Shown: positions 5,939 through 12,136 of the stretch, piece by piece
Layout of the letters: every line of letters starts with the position of its first letter
Numbering within the stretch: the stretch's first letter is position 1
DNA from: JBFKPQ01 sp041628225
Lineage (GTDB): Bacteria > Actinomycetota > Acidimicrobiia > Spongiisociales > JAENVV01
DNA length: 12,136 nucleotides
Reading direction: 5' to 3'
NCBI GenBank assembly: GCA_041628225.1
Contig: JBFKPQ010000068.1
Span: forward strand, 1-12,136
Notes under the pieces: generated by a model
Databases searched by the model: none
Told to the model about the DNA's origin: nothing
The model's input: only the letters and a program-made list of their open reading frames with translations
Made by a program: the position numbers and the translations under genes

Positions 5939-8238
5939 GCCGCGGCGCGCCTCCGACGCCAGGCGACCAACGCCGCCGTCAACAGCCCGCCGAGCCCCAC
6001 CGCCGTGAGCCCGAGACCGGCCCACTCATAGATGGAGCGTCGGAATTCGAGCACCACGTTCTCGGAGTTCGGCACGACCACCATGAGCGAAGGAGCCGCC
6101 CGGTAGGGACCGTCGGCTCCTTCGGCGACCCAGTTGGGGAAGTAGGAGACCTTGACCAGATGCGGCACGCCGACAGCCGACGTCGTGAATGAGAGACGGC
6201 CGTCGGTCTGCTCGATGTTGCGCACGGGCGCCTGTGGCTGCAGCAGCCGCGCCGCGTCTTCCAGTTGCGCGAGATCGTCGATCCTCGGCCAGTCGGCCGG
6301 GCCGTCTTCCGTCACCCAACTCCGGAGTCGAGACACGTCGTCGTACCACTCCAACGCCACGTCGTGGAACGTGGAGACCTCCTCCGTACCGATGAGGTCG
6401 AGGGGCGACCGGTCCGGCAGTTCGAATACCACCGGTTGACGGGTGGCGACTTCGACACGATCGGTGGGCGGCAGTTCGAACACCGTGAAGGGCGGCGACA
6501 CGGCCACCTCCGTGAACGACTCGTGTTCGCGCGCAGCTTCGGTCGCCTCTTCGGTGAACGACACATAATAGTCGACGTCATACGTGGCGAGGTGGCCAAC
6601 CGCTCGGTCGAAGTCGAAGGTGCGGTACCGCAGCCCCGGAATCGGGTTCGAGGGCTTGCGGGACACCTCGGCGGTGTTGAGGAAATGAAAGGGCGTCGTC
6701 AACGACGATTCGAAATACAGGCCCTCCATCGACGGATGATCGGTCGACCAGTACGGGAACAGCATGAGCGCCATCGGGGTGCCGTATTGCCGGTCCATCT
6801 CGTTGTTCGCTTCCCACTGGATCCGCCCCGGAGGGAGCGTGTCGATCGTGTTCATCAGCGCCTGATACTCGGAGAACCCGGGCTTTGCCTCGTATCCGGA
6901 GAAGTTCCAGCGAGCCCAGCCCGCGATGAAGCTCACCCCCGCCACCGACTGGGCCACGACGAACAGGCCGGCAAAGACGGCGATCGTCACCGTCGTCGGC
7001 AGGCGCGTCTCGGACCATTGCAGGACGCCGAACGCCAGGAGGGCGAGGCCGCCGATACCGAAGGCCCACCAGCGCGCATCGGGATAGATGCGCCAGAAGG
7101 CGCCCACGATCCCGGCGACGCCAACCCACCCGAGCATCACCCACGGCGGAAGCCGTTCGGGGAGTCGGCGAGCCACGGTCCGGGCCGCCGCCGCGACACC
7201 GATGCCTGCAAAGAAGGCGAGACCGAAGAACCAGAACGGCAGGAGCCGTCCGTTCCAGAGCTTCCACGTGCCGTCGAAGATCTCGAGCTCGCGGGCCAGC
7301 CAGGGCAGCCAGAAGTAGGCGGCCGGCAGCATCATCATGATCCAGATGGGGCCGGTTCCCGACGTTTCGCGGCGACGAGCCGTCCAGACGAGACCAACGA
7401 GCGCGGCGGGCAGCAGCATCCACACCTCGACCGGGAAGATCTCGTCCCACGCCCGAAGCGGCGACCACGCCATATCCGCCGTGTAGCCGATCCTGGCCAG
7501 CAACGGCAGAGCCCAAAAGGCGCTGACCGCAAACCCCCACGCCCAGGTGGTCACGGTGCGCACGGAGCCGTTCTTCCAGAACAGCACGGGAATCGTGGCG
7601 ACCACGAACATGATCGTCGTGATGACGTGCGACAGCGCGGTGAGGGCGAGCAGCAACGAGGCCCACGGCACGAGCCTCGGGTCGTCGCGGACGGCCCGGA
7701 GCAGGACCGCCAGATAGAACAGCCCGAGCGCGAACGACCACGAGTACGAGAACTCGCCCGCCATGGTCGACGCCATGTTCGCCCCGAAGATGGCGAAGCT
7801 CTCGATCATGATGAACGTGCCGCCGCCGATCCCGGCGACCGTCGCCACGAAACGGTCCAACCCGAGGGACCGCGCCAGGGCGTACGCACCGGCGGGTGTA
7901 GCCACGAGGCCGGCGATCGTCACGATCTTGAACGCCACCCCGTAGGGCAGCACGAGGTCCAACAGGACGATGACGAGCGACGGCAGCGGAAAGTAGAAGT
8001 AGAACGCCGGGAAACCGGCGAACCACGCGTCGCTCCACCCCAACACGGTGCCAGACGGCAGCAGCACGTCGCGGAGAATGGCAGGCCCCAGCACGTGGGC
8101 CCCCATGTCGCCACCGGTTGGCGTGTTGGCACTCAGGAGGAGGTGCGGCTGGGCGAGGCCGAGGATGATCGCCGACACGGCACCGATCGCGGCGACGGGA
8201 ACCCAGGCGGGCAGCGATTCGGAGGGAGCGGCCTTCAT
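5935..8238 (-). CDS. Large polytopic membrane protein, PTPS-related / YfhO-like, probable GT-C glycosyltransferase
   Basis: 767 residues. About 12-13 hydrophobic helices lie between residues 12 and 435, a soluble, presumably extracytoplasmic, domain at about 440-735, then one last helix near 738-758 and a basic tail (WRRRRAAA). The first loop after helix 1 has GGDMGAH (D44, H48) followed by WSDAWFAGFPAFYFYFPLPS, the pattern of the 6-pyruvoyl-tetrahydropterin-synthase-related membrane family, and of GT-C enzymes where a loop-1 Asp is catalytic. ALSHVITTIMF fits the same family. The soluble part ends with KVSYFPNWVAEG, as in YfhO-type proteins. Likely role: using a polyprenyl-phosphate sugar to glycosylate a lipid or polymer outside the membrane; neither donor nor acceptor is known. 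The start lies ten bases after the zinc-ribbon stop with no clear ribosome site, so coupling is likely. Confidence 0.85.
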   Translation of the reverse strand: MKAAPSESLPAWVPVAAIGAVSAIILGLAQPHLLLSANTPTGGDMGAHVLGPAILRDVLLPSGTVLGWSDAWFAGFPAFYFYFPLPSLVIVLLDLVLPYGVAFKIVTIAGLVATPAGAYALARSLGLDRFVATVAGIGGGTFIMIESFAIFGANMASTMAGEFSYSWSFALGLFYLAVLLRAVRDDPRLVPWASLLLALTALSHVITTIMFVVATIPVLFWKNGSVRTVTTWAWGFAVSAFWALPLLARIGYTADMAWSPLRAWDEIFPVEVWMLLPAALVGLVWTARRRETSGTGPIWIMMMLPAAYFWLPWLARELEIFDGTWKLWNGRLLPFWFFGLAFFAGIGVAAAARTVARRLPERLPPWVMLGWVGVAGIVGAFWRIYPDARWWAFGIGGLALLAFGVLQWSETRLPTTVTIAVFAGLFVVAQSVAGVSFIAGWARWNFSGYEAKPGFSEYQALMNTIDTLPPGRIQWEANNEMDRQYGTPMALMLFPYWSTDHPSMEGLYFESSLTTPFHFLNTAEVSRKPSNPIPGLRYRTFDFDRAVGHLATYDVDYYVSFTEEATEAAREHESFTEVAVSPPFTVFELPPTDRVEVATRQPVVFELPDRSPLDLIGTEEVSTFHDVALEWYDDVSRLRSWVTEDGPADWPRIDDLAQLEDAARLLQPQAPVRNIEQTDGRLSFTTSAVGVPHLVKVSYFPNWVAEGADGPYRAAPSLMVVVPNSENVVLEFRRSIYEWAGLGLTAVGLGGLLTAALVAWRRRRAAA

Positions 8239-8248
8239 GGCCGCGCGG

Positions 8249-8425
8249 TCAGGAACGGGCCTTGCGGGCGAGTTCGAGGACCTCGGCGAGCTGGATCTCG
8301 TGGCCGTCGCGGTCCCACCAGCGTTCGTCGCACTTGTGGCATGAGAAGAAATCGACCTCGGTGCCGTCTGACAGTTTTTGATGAATTTCGATCACGTCCT
8401 CGACGTGACAGCGCGGACACTCCAT
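8249..8425 (-). CDS. 58-residue zinc-ribbon protein
   Basis: A short protein beginning MECPRCHVED, with knuckles C3-x2-C6 and C29-x2-C32 around a short beta region, followed by ERWWDRDGHEIQL and a C-terminal helix (LAEVLELARKA). This is a classic small zinc ribbon. I do not recognise a named family. ATG 8425 is well supported by GGAGG ten bases upstream (8436-8440). It lies between the DUF6788-like gene and the large membrane gene, with only ten bases to the latter, so it is probably co-transcribed with it. It has no membrane segment or signal peptide and should be cytoplasmic. Function is unknown; nucleic-acid or protein binding is the usual guess for such ribbons. Confidence 0.85.
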   Translation of the reverse strand: MECPRCHVEDVIEIHQKLSDGTEVDFFSCHKCDERWWDRDGHEIQLAEVLELARKARS

Positions 8426-8464
8426 GCGCGCTCAACCTCCAAGTGCAACTGTACCGCCCGTGGC

Positions 8465-8494
8465 ATGCTACGCCGTGATCACCCAGACGGGCAA
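8465..8494 (-). promoter_or_regulatory. Candidate promoter before the zinc-ribbon gene
   Basis: On the minus strand, TTGCCC (8489-8494), an 18-base spacer and TAGCAT (8465-8470) resemble a sigma-70-type promoter. It would give a leader of roughly 30 bases ending in the GGAGG ribosome site of the zinc-ribbon gene. The match is modest and the region could equally be read through from the DUF3499 promoter. Confidence 0.3.
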
Positions 8495-8507
8495 GCACCC
8501 GAACCCG

Positions 8508-8780
8508 TCAGTCCTCCTCGAGGAGGCGCCCGATGTATCGGCTCCTTCGACGGCCGTCCTCACGCCAGTAGGCGTACCAATACGGACCATGAGGACACGA
8601 CGTGCAGGAGTCCTTCCCGCATTTCACCATCTGCTGTCGGAGGCTGACGTTGGGCGCGCCTGCACCGGGTGGGATCGCGCCGGTTCGTTCCAGGTGCGAA
8701 CGAGCCAGGATGAGCAATCGTCGGAGTTCGTGCTCATCGAGATCCCGGACCGCGTCGAGGAGATCCCGGTCGAGCGACAA
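8508..8780 (-). CDS. Small DUF6788-like cysteine-cluster protein
   Basis: About 90 residues. The N-terminal half is a charged helical region (LLDAVRDLDEHELRRLLILARSHLE). The C-terminal half carries KCGKDSCTSCPHGPYWYAYW (C54, C59, C62, with H64) and a basic RRRSRYIG segment. The CGK-x-C-x2-C-HGPYWY-x2-W-R pattern resembles the DUF6788 family, which has no known function. A metal site built from the Cys/His cluster is likely by inspection. The start is uncertain: TTG 8780, four bases after the DUF3499 stop, is the only plausible in-frame start before the Met at residue 51, and no strong ribosome site is seen. Being packed between DUF3499 and a zinc-ribbon gene on the same strand supports it as a real gene. 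Confidence 0.7.
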   Translation of the reverse strand: MSLDRDLLDAVRDLDEHELRRLLILARSHLERTGAIPPGAGAPNVSLRQQMVKCGKDSCTSCPHGPYWYAYWREDGRRRSRYIGRLLEED

Positions 8781-8784
8781 CGGG

Positions 8785-9009
8785 TCAGGCCACTTCCGCG
8801 GGTGCGAAGAGCCGAACCGTCTTACGCCGATCCGTGAGCGTCCACCCCAAGGGCGGCGTCAGACGGTCGGCGTGACGGGCGCATACCGCATAGCCGGCAC
8901 CGGGCGTGATCTGAGAGGTCAGGTCATCGAGCCAGACGGCGCTCTCGGCGTAGTTGTAGGACATGACCGCCCCGGCCGGGGCTCCGCAGCGTGCGCATTT
9001 CTCGAGCAT
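8785..9009 (-). CDS. DUF3499 family protein
   Basis: 74 residues with C5-x2-C8 near the N-terminus and C43-x2-H46 in YAVCARHADRLTPPLGW, a likely zinc site. The YNYAESAVWLDDL segment and the HADRLTPPLGW ending are the hallmarks of DUF3499, an actinobacterial family of unknown function. The family is usually found near phosphomannomutase and WhiB genes. The frame is open upstream to a TTG at 9045, but I choose ATG 9009: it gives the usual family N-terminus directly before CARC. The TTG also falls inside the -35 box of a promoter whose -10 is seven bases before ATG 9009, so it would not be in the transcript. It heads the second minus-strand transcription unit. Confidence 0.88.
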   Translation of the reverse strand: MLEKCARCGAPAGAVMSYNYAESAVWLDDLTSQITPGAGYAVCARHADRLTPPLGWTLTDRRKTVRLFAPAEVA

Positions 9010-9045
9010 GCCGGACAATGTAGGGCTCGGATCATCCGTTACCAA
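9010..9045 (-). promoter_or_regulatory. Promoter of the DUF3499 unit, predicted leaderless
   Basis: On the minus strand: TTGGTA (9040-9045), a 17-base spacer, TACATT (9017-9022), then seven bases to ATG 9009. Spacing is ideal for a primary-sigma promoter and each hexamer matches the consensus at four of six bases. The predicted transcript start falls on or next to the A of the start codon, and no Shine-Dalgarno is present, as expected for a leaderless mRNA. It lies just after the hairpin that closes the upstream unit. Confidence 0.65.
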
Positions 9046-9059
9046 GCATTCTCCGTCGT

Positions 9060-9084
9060 CTTACGCGCCGAAATGACGCGTAAG
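9060..9084 (-). terminator. Hairpin between the thioredoxin-like gene and the DUF3499 promoter, possible terminator
   Basis: A perfect 8-base-pair stem, CTTACGCG paired with CGCGTAAG around a nine-base loop, begins ten bases after the stop of the thioredoxin-like gene. On the minus strand it is not followed by a U-tract. On the plus strand it is followed by a T-rich run (TCGATTTTG). It may end the upstream minus-strand unit without a U-run, as is common in actinobacteria. No plus-strand gene would need it. Confidence 0.45.
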
Positions 9085-9093
9085 TCGATTTTG

Positions 9094-9462
9094 TCATTTT
9101 CGACGAACGTGTGATTTGAGTCTGAGCAGATCGACTCGACCGAGTCGGCCGCGCACTTCGTGCCGCACGGCACCGCGGTGATCCACGGCCCACACCGTCG
9201 GCACCTCCTCGACGCCGAGGCGCTCGAACGTTGCGGCGTCGGTCTCCCAGGCGATCGACCGGTACGCCACCCCGGCCGAATCCAAGGCTGCGCGGACCGG
9301 CACACACGATGCACAGGTCGCATCGCCGAAGAACAGGACGGCGGGGAACGGACCGAGGTCCGATGCCACCGAGGCTCGCTCCGCCGGCCGCCCACGGATG
9401 ACCCACACGATGGCCACCGCCACGACCGCCACCGCCACGACGATCAAGGCGCGCTCGATCAT
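9094..9462 (-). CDS. Membrane-anchored thioredoxin-like protein
   Basis: 122 residues. Residues 5-22 (ALIVVAVAVVAVAIVWVI) form one hydrophobic helix, followed by a basic RGRPAER and a compact thioredoxin-like domain: strand AVLFFGDATC, redox motif C50-A-S-C53, and EEVPTV with P88 in the cis-Pro position. The domain is short for thioredoxin, closer to glutaredoxin-like or minimal folds. Positive charge after the helix favours a cytoplasmic domain, but the bias is weak and a periplasm-facing domain is possible. The frame is open far upstream, but ATG 9462 overlaps the DUF5719 stop by four bases (ATGA), which sets the start. It is the last gene of the envelope unit. Its likely role is thiol exchange, perhaps for its exported neighbour; the substrate is inference. 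Confidence 0.85.
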   Translation of the reverse strand: MIERALIVVAVAVVAVAIVWVIRGRPAERASVASDLGPFPAVLFFGDATCASCVPVRAALDSAGVAYRSIAWETDAATFERLGVEEVPTVWAVDHRGAVRHEVRGRLGRVDLLRLKSHVRRK

Positions 9463-10757
9463 CGCACCGGTACGCCGGGCGCAAAGGCGGCGGCCCCTCC
9501 CGCCTCGACGAACCAGGCGGCCGCCACGTCGCCGGTCGCCACCAGGCGAACACCGGACACCGAAGAACCAGCCGCCACGACGACCCATTCGACCGAGCCG
9601 GGCTCGACGCCGACCTTCGACTGTCGATCGCCTGCGAACACCGTGACCGTCACCGGTTCGGCTGTCGGATTCAGAATCGCAACCACCGCGGTGCCGAGTG
9701 AACCGGCGCCGGGCAGAAGCCACGTCGGGGCGGCCTCTCCTTGGCCCGGTGTCGCAGCTCGGATCGTTTCGGTCTGGCCGACCACGAACACGGAGATGGG
9801 ATCGTCGGCGGCGATCTCCACCCCGGATTCGGCCAGATCGTCGGGAAGTACGACGACCGTCACCGAGCGGGGTTCGAGCACGCCGTCGACCACGGCCGGA
9901 TCCAGACCGTCTGCGGTATAGGCAGACACGTCGAAGGTCGTCGGTTCGATGCCGTCGTTGACCACGACGAGACGGGTCGCCCCGATCGACGGCGTGGCGA
10001 CGAACGGGACGAACCAGCGCGCCCTCGGCGTCACCGCCGTCCACGACGCGCGGTCGGCTCCTTCGAGTTGCTGGTTGAGGCCGGCGACGACGAACCCGTC
10101 GGGATCGGTGACGGTCACGGCGATCGATGTTCGGGCCGGGAACAACCGCGACAGATCGAAGGTGCGGGTGGATCGGGCTGGCACGCTCACCGATTCGAGC
10201 GAGGCCTCGGGTTCCGATCCGTTCTCCGACGTCACGCGTACGGAGATCTTGGCGTCCTGGGGAAACGGATTGAACAGCCGGAGTTCCAGGAGATCGCCGG
10301 GCTGGGTCGATCCGCCGCCGACCACCGTCTGTTTGCCCACACTCGTGCGACATTCGGACACGGTGACCGTGCCGACGGCCTGGGCGCCTGATGCCGCCGC
10401 GGCGGGACCGGCCGTGAATTCGATCACCGCGCCTTCGACGCCGAAGTTCAGCACCGAAGACATCGGAGCGCCGCCGAACGCGGGTACCGCGCGCGTCACC
10501 TGTCCCGCCACCGTTCCCGCCTGGAGCACGGAGATCTCGGCGTCGGCACCGCCGACGGTTGCGAGCGCGAAGACGGAGTCGATGAGCGCATCGGACCGCG
10601 CCCATGGGCAATACGCCACACTGCGCGCGACATCGTCGTCCGCGTCGATGGTCGTTGTGGGTGTCACCGACGGCGGCGTTTCGACAGGCGGCGCCGGAAA
10701 CAGGCCAACGAACGTCCCGGCCAGAACCACCACCAGCAGCATTGCGGAGCGTTTCAT
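9459..10757 (-). CDS. Exported DUF5719-like protein
   Basis: 432 residues. MKRSAMLLVVVLAGTFVGLF is a signal peptide or N-terminal anchor, followed by a Pro/Thr-rich linker (about 22-40). The rest is almost entirely beta-strand with repeated sandwich-like units (LRLFNPFPQDAKISV, TRLVVVNDGIEPTTFDV, VVAILNPTAEPVTVTV), so it is a secreted or surface beta-rich protein. The YCPW near residue 50, the repeats and the position between a large membrane glycosyltransferase-like gene and the DUF3499/manB region fit DUF5719, an actinobacterial family of unknown function. It has only two cysteines, C50 and C136. ATG 10757 overlaps the upstream stop (ATGA) and has GGGAG seven bases before it. The frame stays open to 11240, but that extension overlaps the upstream gene and lacks such a site. 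Confidence 0.82.
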   Translation of the reverse strand: MKRSAMLLVVVLAGTFVGLFPAPPVETPPSVTPTTTIDADDDVARSVAYCPWARSDALIDSVFALATVGGADAEISVLQAGTVAGQVTRAVPAFGGAPMSSVLNFGVEGAVIEFTAGPAAAASGAQAVGTVTVSECRTSVGKQTVVGGGSTQPGDLLELRLFNPFPQDAKISVRVTSENGSEPEASLESVSVPARSTRTFDLSRLFPARTSIAVTVTDPDGFVVAGLNQQLEGADRASWTAVTPRARWFVPFVATPSIGATRLVVVNDGIEPTTFDVSAYTADGLDPAVVDGVLEPRSVTVVVLPDDLAESGVEIAADDPISVFVVGQTETIRAATPGQGEAAPTWLLPGAGSLGTAVVAILNPTAEPVTVTVFAGDRQSKVGVEPGSVEWVVVAAGSSVSGVRLVATGDVAAAWFVEAGGAAAFAPGVPVR

Positions 10758-12136
10758 CGTCGAGCTCCCACCGACGCGACCACGGCCGCCGCAGCCAGGA
10801 CGATGACGCTCAGGGCGACCTGCGCCAGCGCTCGCACCGTGGGGTCGACTCGATACGAGATCGTGGACTCGCCGCCGTCGGCGATCGCCGCCCACCCATC
10901 GGAGCCCGCGCCCCATCGCTCCGACCGCGATTCGGCGATGCGCACGGCTGGGACCGGCGGACCGGCGTAGCCGTACCCGGTGAACGTCCATCCGCCGGCG
11001 TCGGCTCGGGTGACCTGCTCGACGTTCTCGAACACCGCGAAAGGAACGTCGACCAGCGGCAGCCGCTTCACGTCGAGAGTGGCCGCGAACACGTCGTCGA
11101 AGGCCGACGGCGACGTCAGGACCACCCATTGGATCCCGAACTCGGCGAGGCGCGATCCCGGACGGAGTTGCGGTTCGACGAGCAGCGATTCGAGATACGC
11201 GGCGAGCGCCTGATCGCCGGCGCGCGGTGCAGGCAGCCACGCCTCGGCGAGCCGGACCTCGCCGCCGGAGATGACGCGATACGGCACCGAATCGACGGAC
11301 CGAGCCTGGCCGGGGAGGTCTTCGCCGATGAGCAGCACCCGACCCGGGCCGGCCTCCGACGAGCGCGCCTCGGTGAAGGCCAGTGCTTCGCCGAAGCGGT
11401 CATCACCGAGTCCGAGCGATCCCGACGCCACCATGACGATCGCCGGTACGAACAGCACGGCGGCCGCCAGCTGCGCCAGCCGGATGCCGGCGCGGCCGAG
11501 CACACTCGCCCCCTCATCGGCGCCGTCGGCGACGCAAGCCACCACGATGGCTCCACCGATCGCGGCGAGGACATACCCGACCGCGCTCGGTTCGGAGCCG
11601 ATGCCGATCTCGCCCGCCCGCGTCAAGAACCCACCCCCAGCCAGCACCAACCCGCCGAGGCCGGCCCCGACGACGTGGCGCTCCGGCCCGGCCAGCACCG
11701 CCAGCACCGCCGTGGCCGCCGCCGCGGCTGCCAGCCACCAGGGCACCCGCCACGTGGAGGGATCGCCGGCTGTGACGATCGTCTCCGCCGACACCCACCA
11801 GAGCCACGGACCGAGCACCGCCAGACCCGCCGCCGTGCCGGCTGCGGCGGACGCCACGGCGCGCCACGAGGCGGCGCGGCTCATCCACGCGAGGAGGACG
11901 AGTGCGACGGGCACCAGCGCAGCCAACGGGACGAAGGATCCAGCGGCCGCACCGCCCAGCATCAACGACCCGACGCGGCCGATTCGACCGCGCCAGGTCC
12001 GCGGCCAGGGCGCCAGCGCCGTACCGGTCGCCCATGCGGCACCGGCCAGTCCGGGGAGCACCGGCCACAACCCTTCTTGCATGGCGACGGCCGTGGCGGG
12101 CCCGATCAACGCGGCCAAACCGGCGACGGCGGCGCC
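10754..12136 (-). CDS. Polytopic membrane protein, C-terminal part; probable membrane glycosyltransferase (5' end outside window)
   Basis: The frame is open to the window edge, giving the last 460 residues; the true start lies beyond 12136. The first 250 or so residues visible are a series of about eight hydrophobic helices with short loops. A soluble domain follows (about 255-430), with RVLLIGEDLPG, FGIQWVVL and FAVFENVEQV, then one last helix before the ARR end. This arrangement matches the C-terminal half of the large GT2/membrane proteins found upstream of DUF5719 in actinobacteria, and of YfhO/GT-C proteins. The glycosyltransferase assignment is inference because any catalytic domain is off-window. 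It overlaps the DUF5719 start by four bases. TTG 12118 is an open codon, not a supported start. Confidence 0.75.
   Translation of the reverse strand, partial: GAAVAGLAALIGPATAVAMQEGLWPVLPGLAGAAWATGTALAPWPRTWRGRIGRVGSLMLGGAAAGSFVPLAALVPVALVLLAWMSRAASWRAVASAAAGTAAGLAVLGPWLWWVSAETIVTAGDPSTWRVPWWLAAAAAATAVLAVLAGPERHVVGAGLGGLVLAGGGFLTRAGEIGIGSEPSAVGYVLAAIGGAIVVACVADGADEGASVLGRAGIRLAQLAAAVLFVPAIVMVASGSLGLGDDRFGEALAFTEARSSEAGPGRVLLIGEDLPGQARSVDSVPYRVISGGEVRLAEAWLPAPRAGDQALAAYLESLLVEPQLRPGSRLAEFGIQWVVLTSPSAFDDVFAATLDVKRLPLVDVPFAVFENVEQVTRADAGGWTFTGYGYAGPPVPAVRIAESRSERWGAGSDGWAAIADGGESTISYRVDPTVRALAQVALSVIVLAAAAVVASVGARR

Noticed and set aside
5045..6025. A 326-residue open frame on the minus strand across the GT2 gene
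   Set aside because: It overlaps the GT2 gene, whose motifs are unambiguous, and parts of manB and the membrane gene. No recognisable motif and low-complexity composition.
6578..8038. A 486-residue alternative frame on the minus strand inside the membrane gene
   Set aside because: Arg/Gly-rich shadow in another frame of a gene with a consistent transmembrane pattern.
6265..8478. A 737-residue open frame on the plus strand
   Set aside because: It is antisense to the multi-helix membrane protein. The translation is almost all charged (Arg, Glu, Gly, His) with no domain, as expected for the complement of hydrophobic codons.
8475..8482. GTGATCAC palindrome upstream of the zinc-ribbon gene as an operator
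   Set aside because: An eight-base palindrome is too short to support without a second copy or a known regulator, and it lies between the candidate -35 and -10 only by one reading.
9094..10611. Long upstream extension of the thioredoxin-like protein (505 residues)
   Set aside because: The extra part is out of frame with, and lies within, the DUF5719-like gene and is Arg-rich nonsense. ATG 9462 with its ATGA overlap is the natural start.

Overview
The window is a gene-dense, GC-rich stretch. The codon usage, the DUF5719 / DUF3499 / phosphomannomutase / Trm112 gene set and the leaderless-type promoters all point to Actinomycetota. An Acidimicrobiia-like lineage is my best guess, but the class cannot be fixed without a search. 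Twelve of the thirteen genes are on the minus strand, so the layout reads from high to low coordinates. No tRNA, rRNA, CRISPR array, insertion sequence or phage gene was seen, and no gene-free stretch exceeds about 110 bases.

Region A (12136 to 9094, minus) is an envelope unit. It holds the C-terminal 460 residues of a multi-pass membrane protein (5' end outside the window), an exported DUF5719-like protein, and a small membrane-anchored thioredoxin-like protein. The three genes are joined by ATGA overlaps. The unit ends at a hairpin around 9060-9084.

Region B (9045 to 5935, minus) starts at a good promoter that fires almost exactly at the start codon of a DUF3499 protein. Two more tiny cysteine-cluster proteins follow (a DUF6788-like protein and a 58-residue zinc ribbon), then a large PTPS-related/YfhO-like membrane protein that looks like a GT-C type glycosyltransferase.

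Region C (5246 to 5938, plus) is the only plus-strand gene: a soluble GT2 enzyme of the polyprenyl-phosphate-sugar synthase type. It converges on the large membrane gene, and their stop codons share one CTAG.

Region D (5193 to 1, minus) is a six-gene run: phosphomannomutase (manB), a Trm112-like zinc protein, a ComF-type phosphoribosyltransferase, long-form ribosome hibernation factor (hpf), a NarL-type response regulator, and a HEAT-repeat protein cut by the window edge. Four of the five junctions overlap by 1 or 4 bases. The exception is a 47-base gap before comF.

Working model (inference): ManB feeds GDP-mannose, the GT2 enzyme makes a polyprenyl-phosphate sugar, and the two large membrane proteins use such donors outside the membrane to build surface glycan, with DUF5719 and the thioredoxin-like protein as envelope partners. 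The hpf-regulator-HEAT tail of region D is the least expected part. In many actinobacteria hpf is followed by secA. Here it is translationally coupled to a lone response regulator and a HEAT protein, which could form a stress or starvation module.
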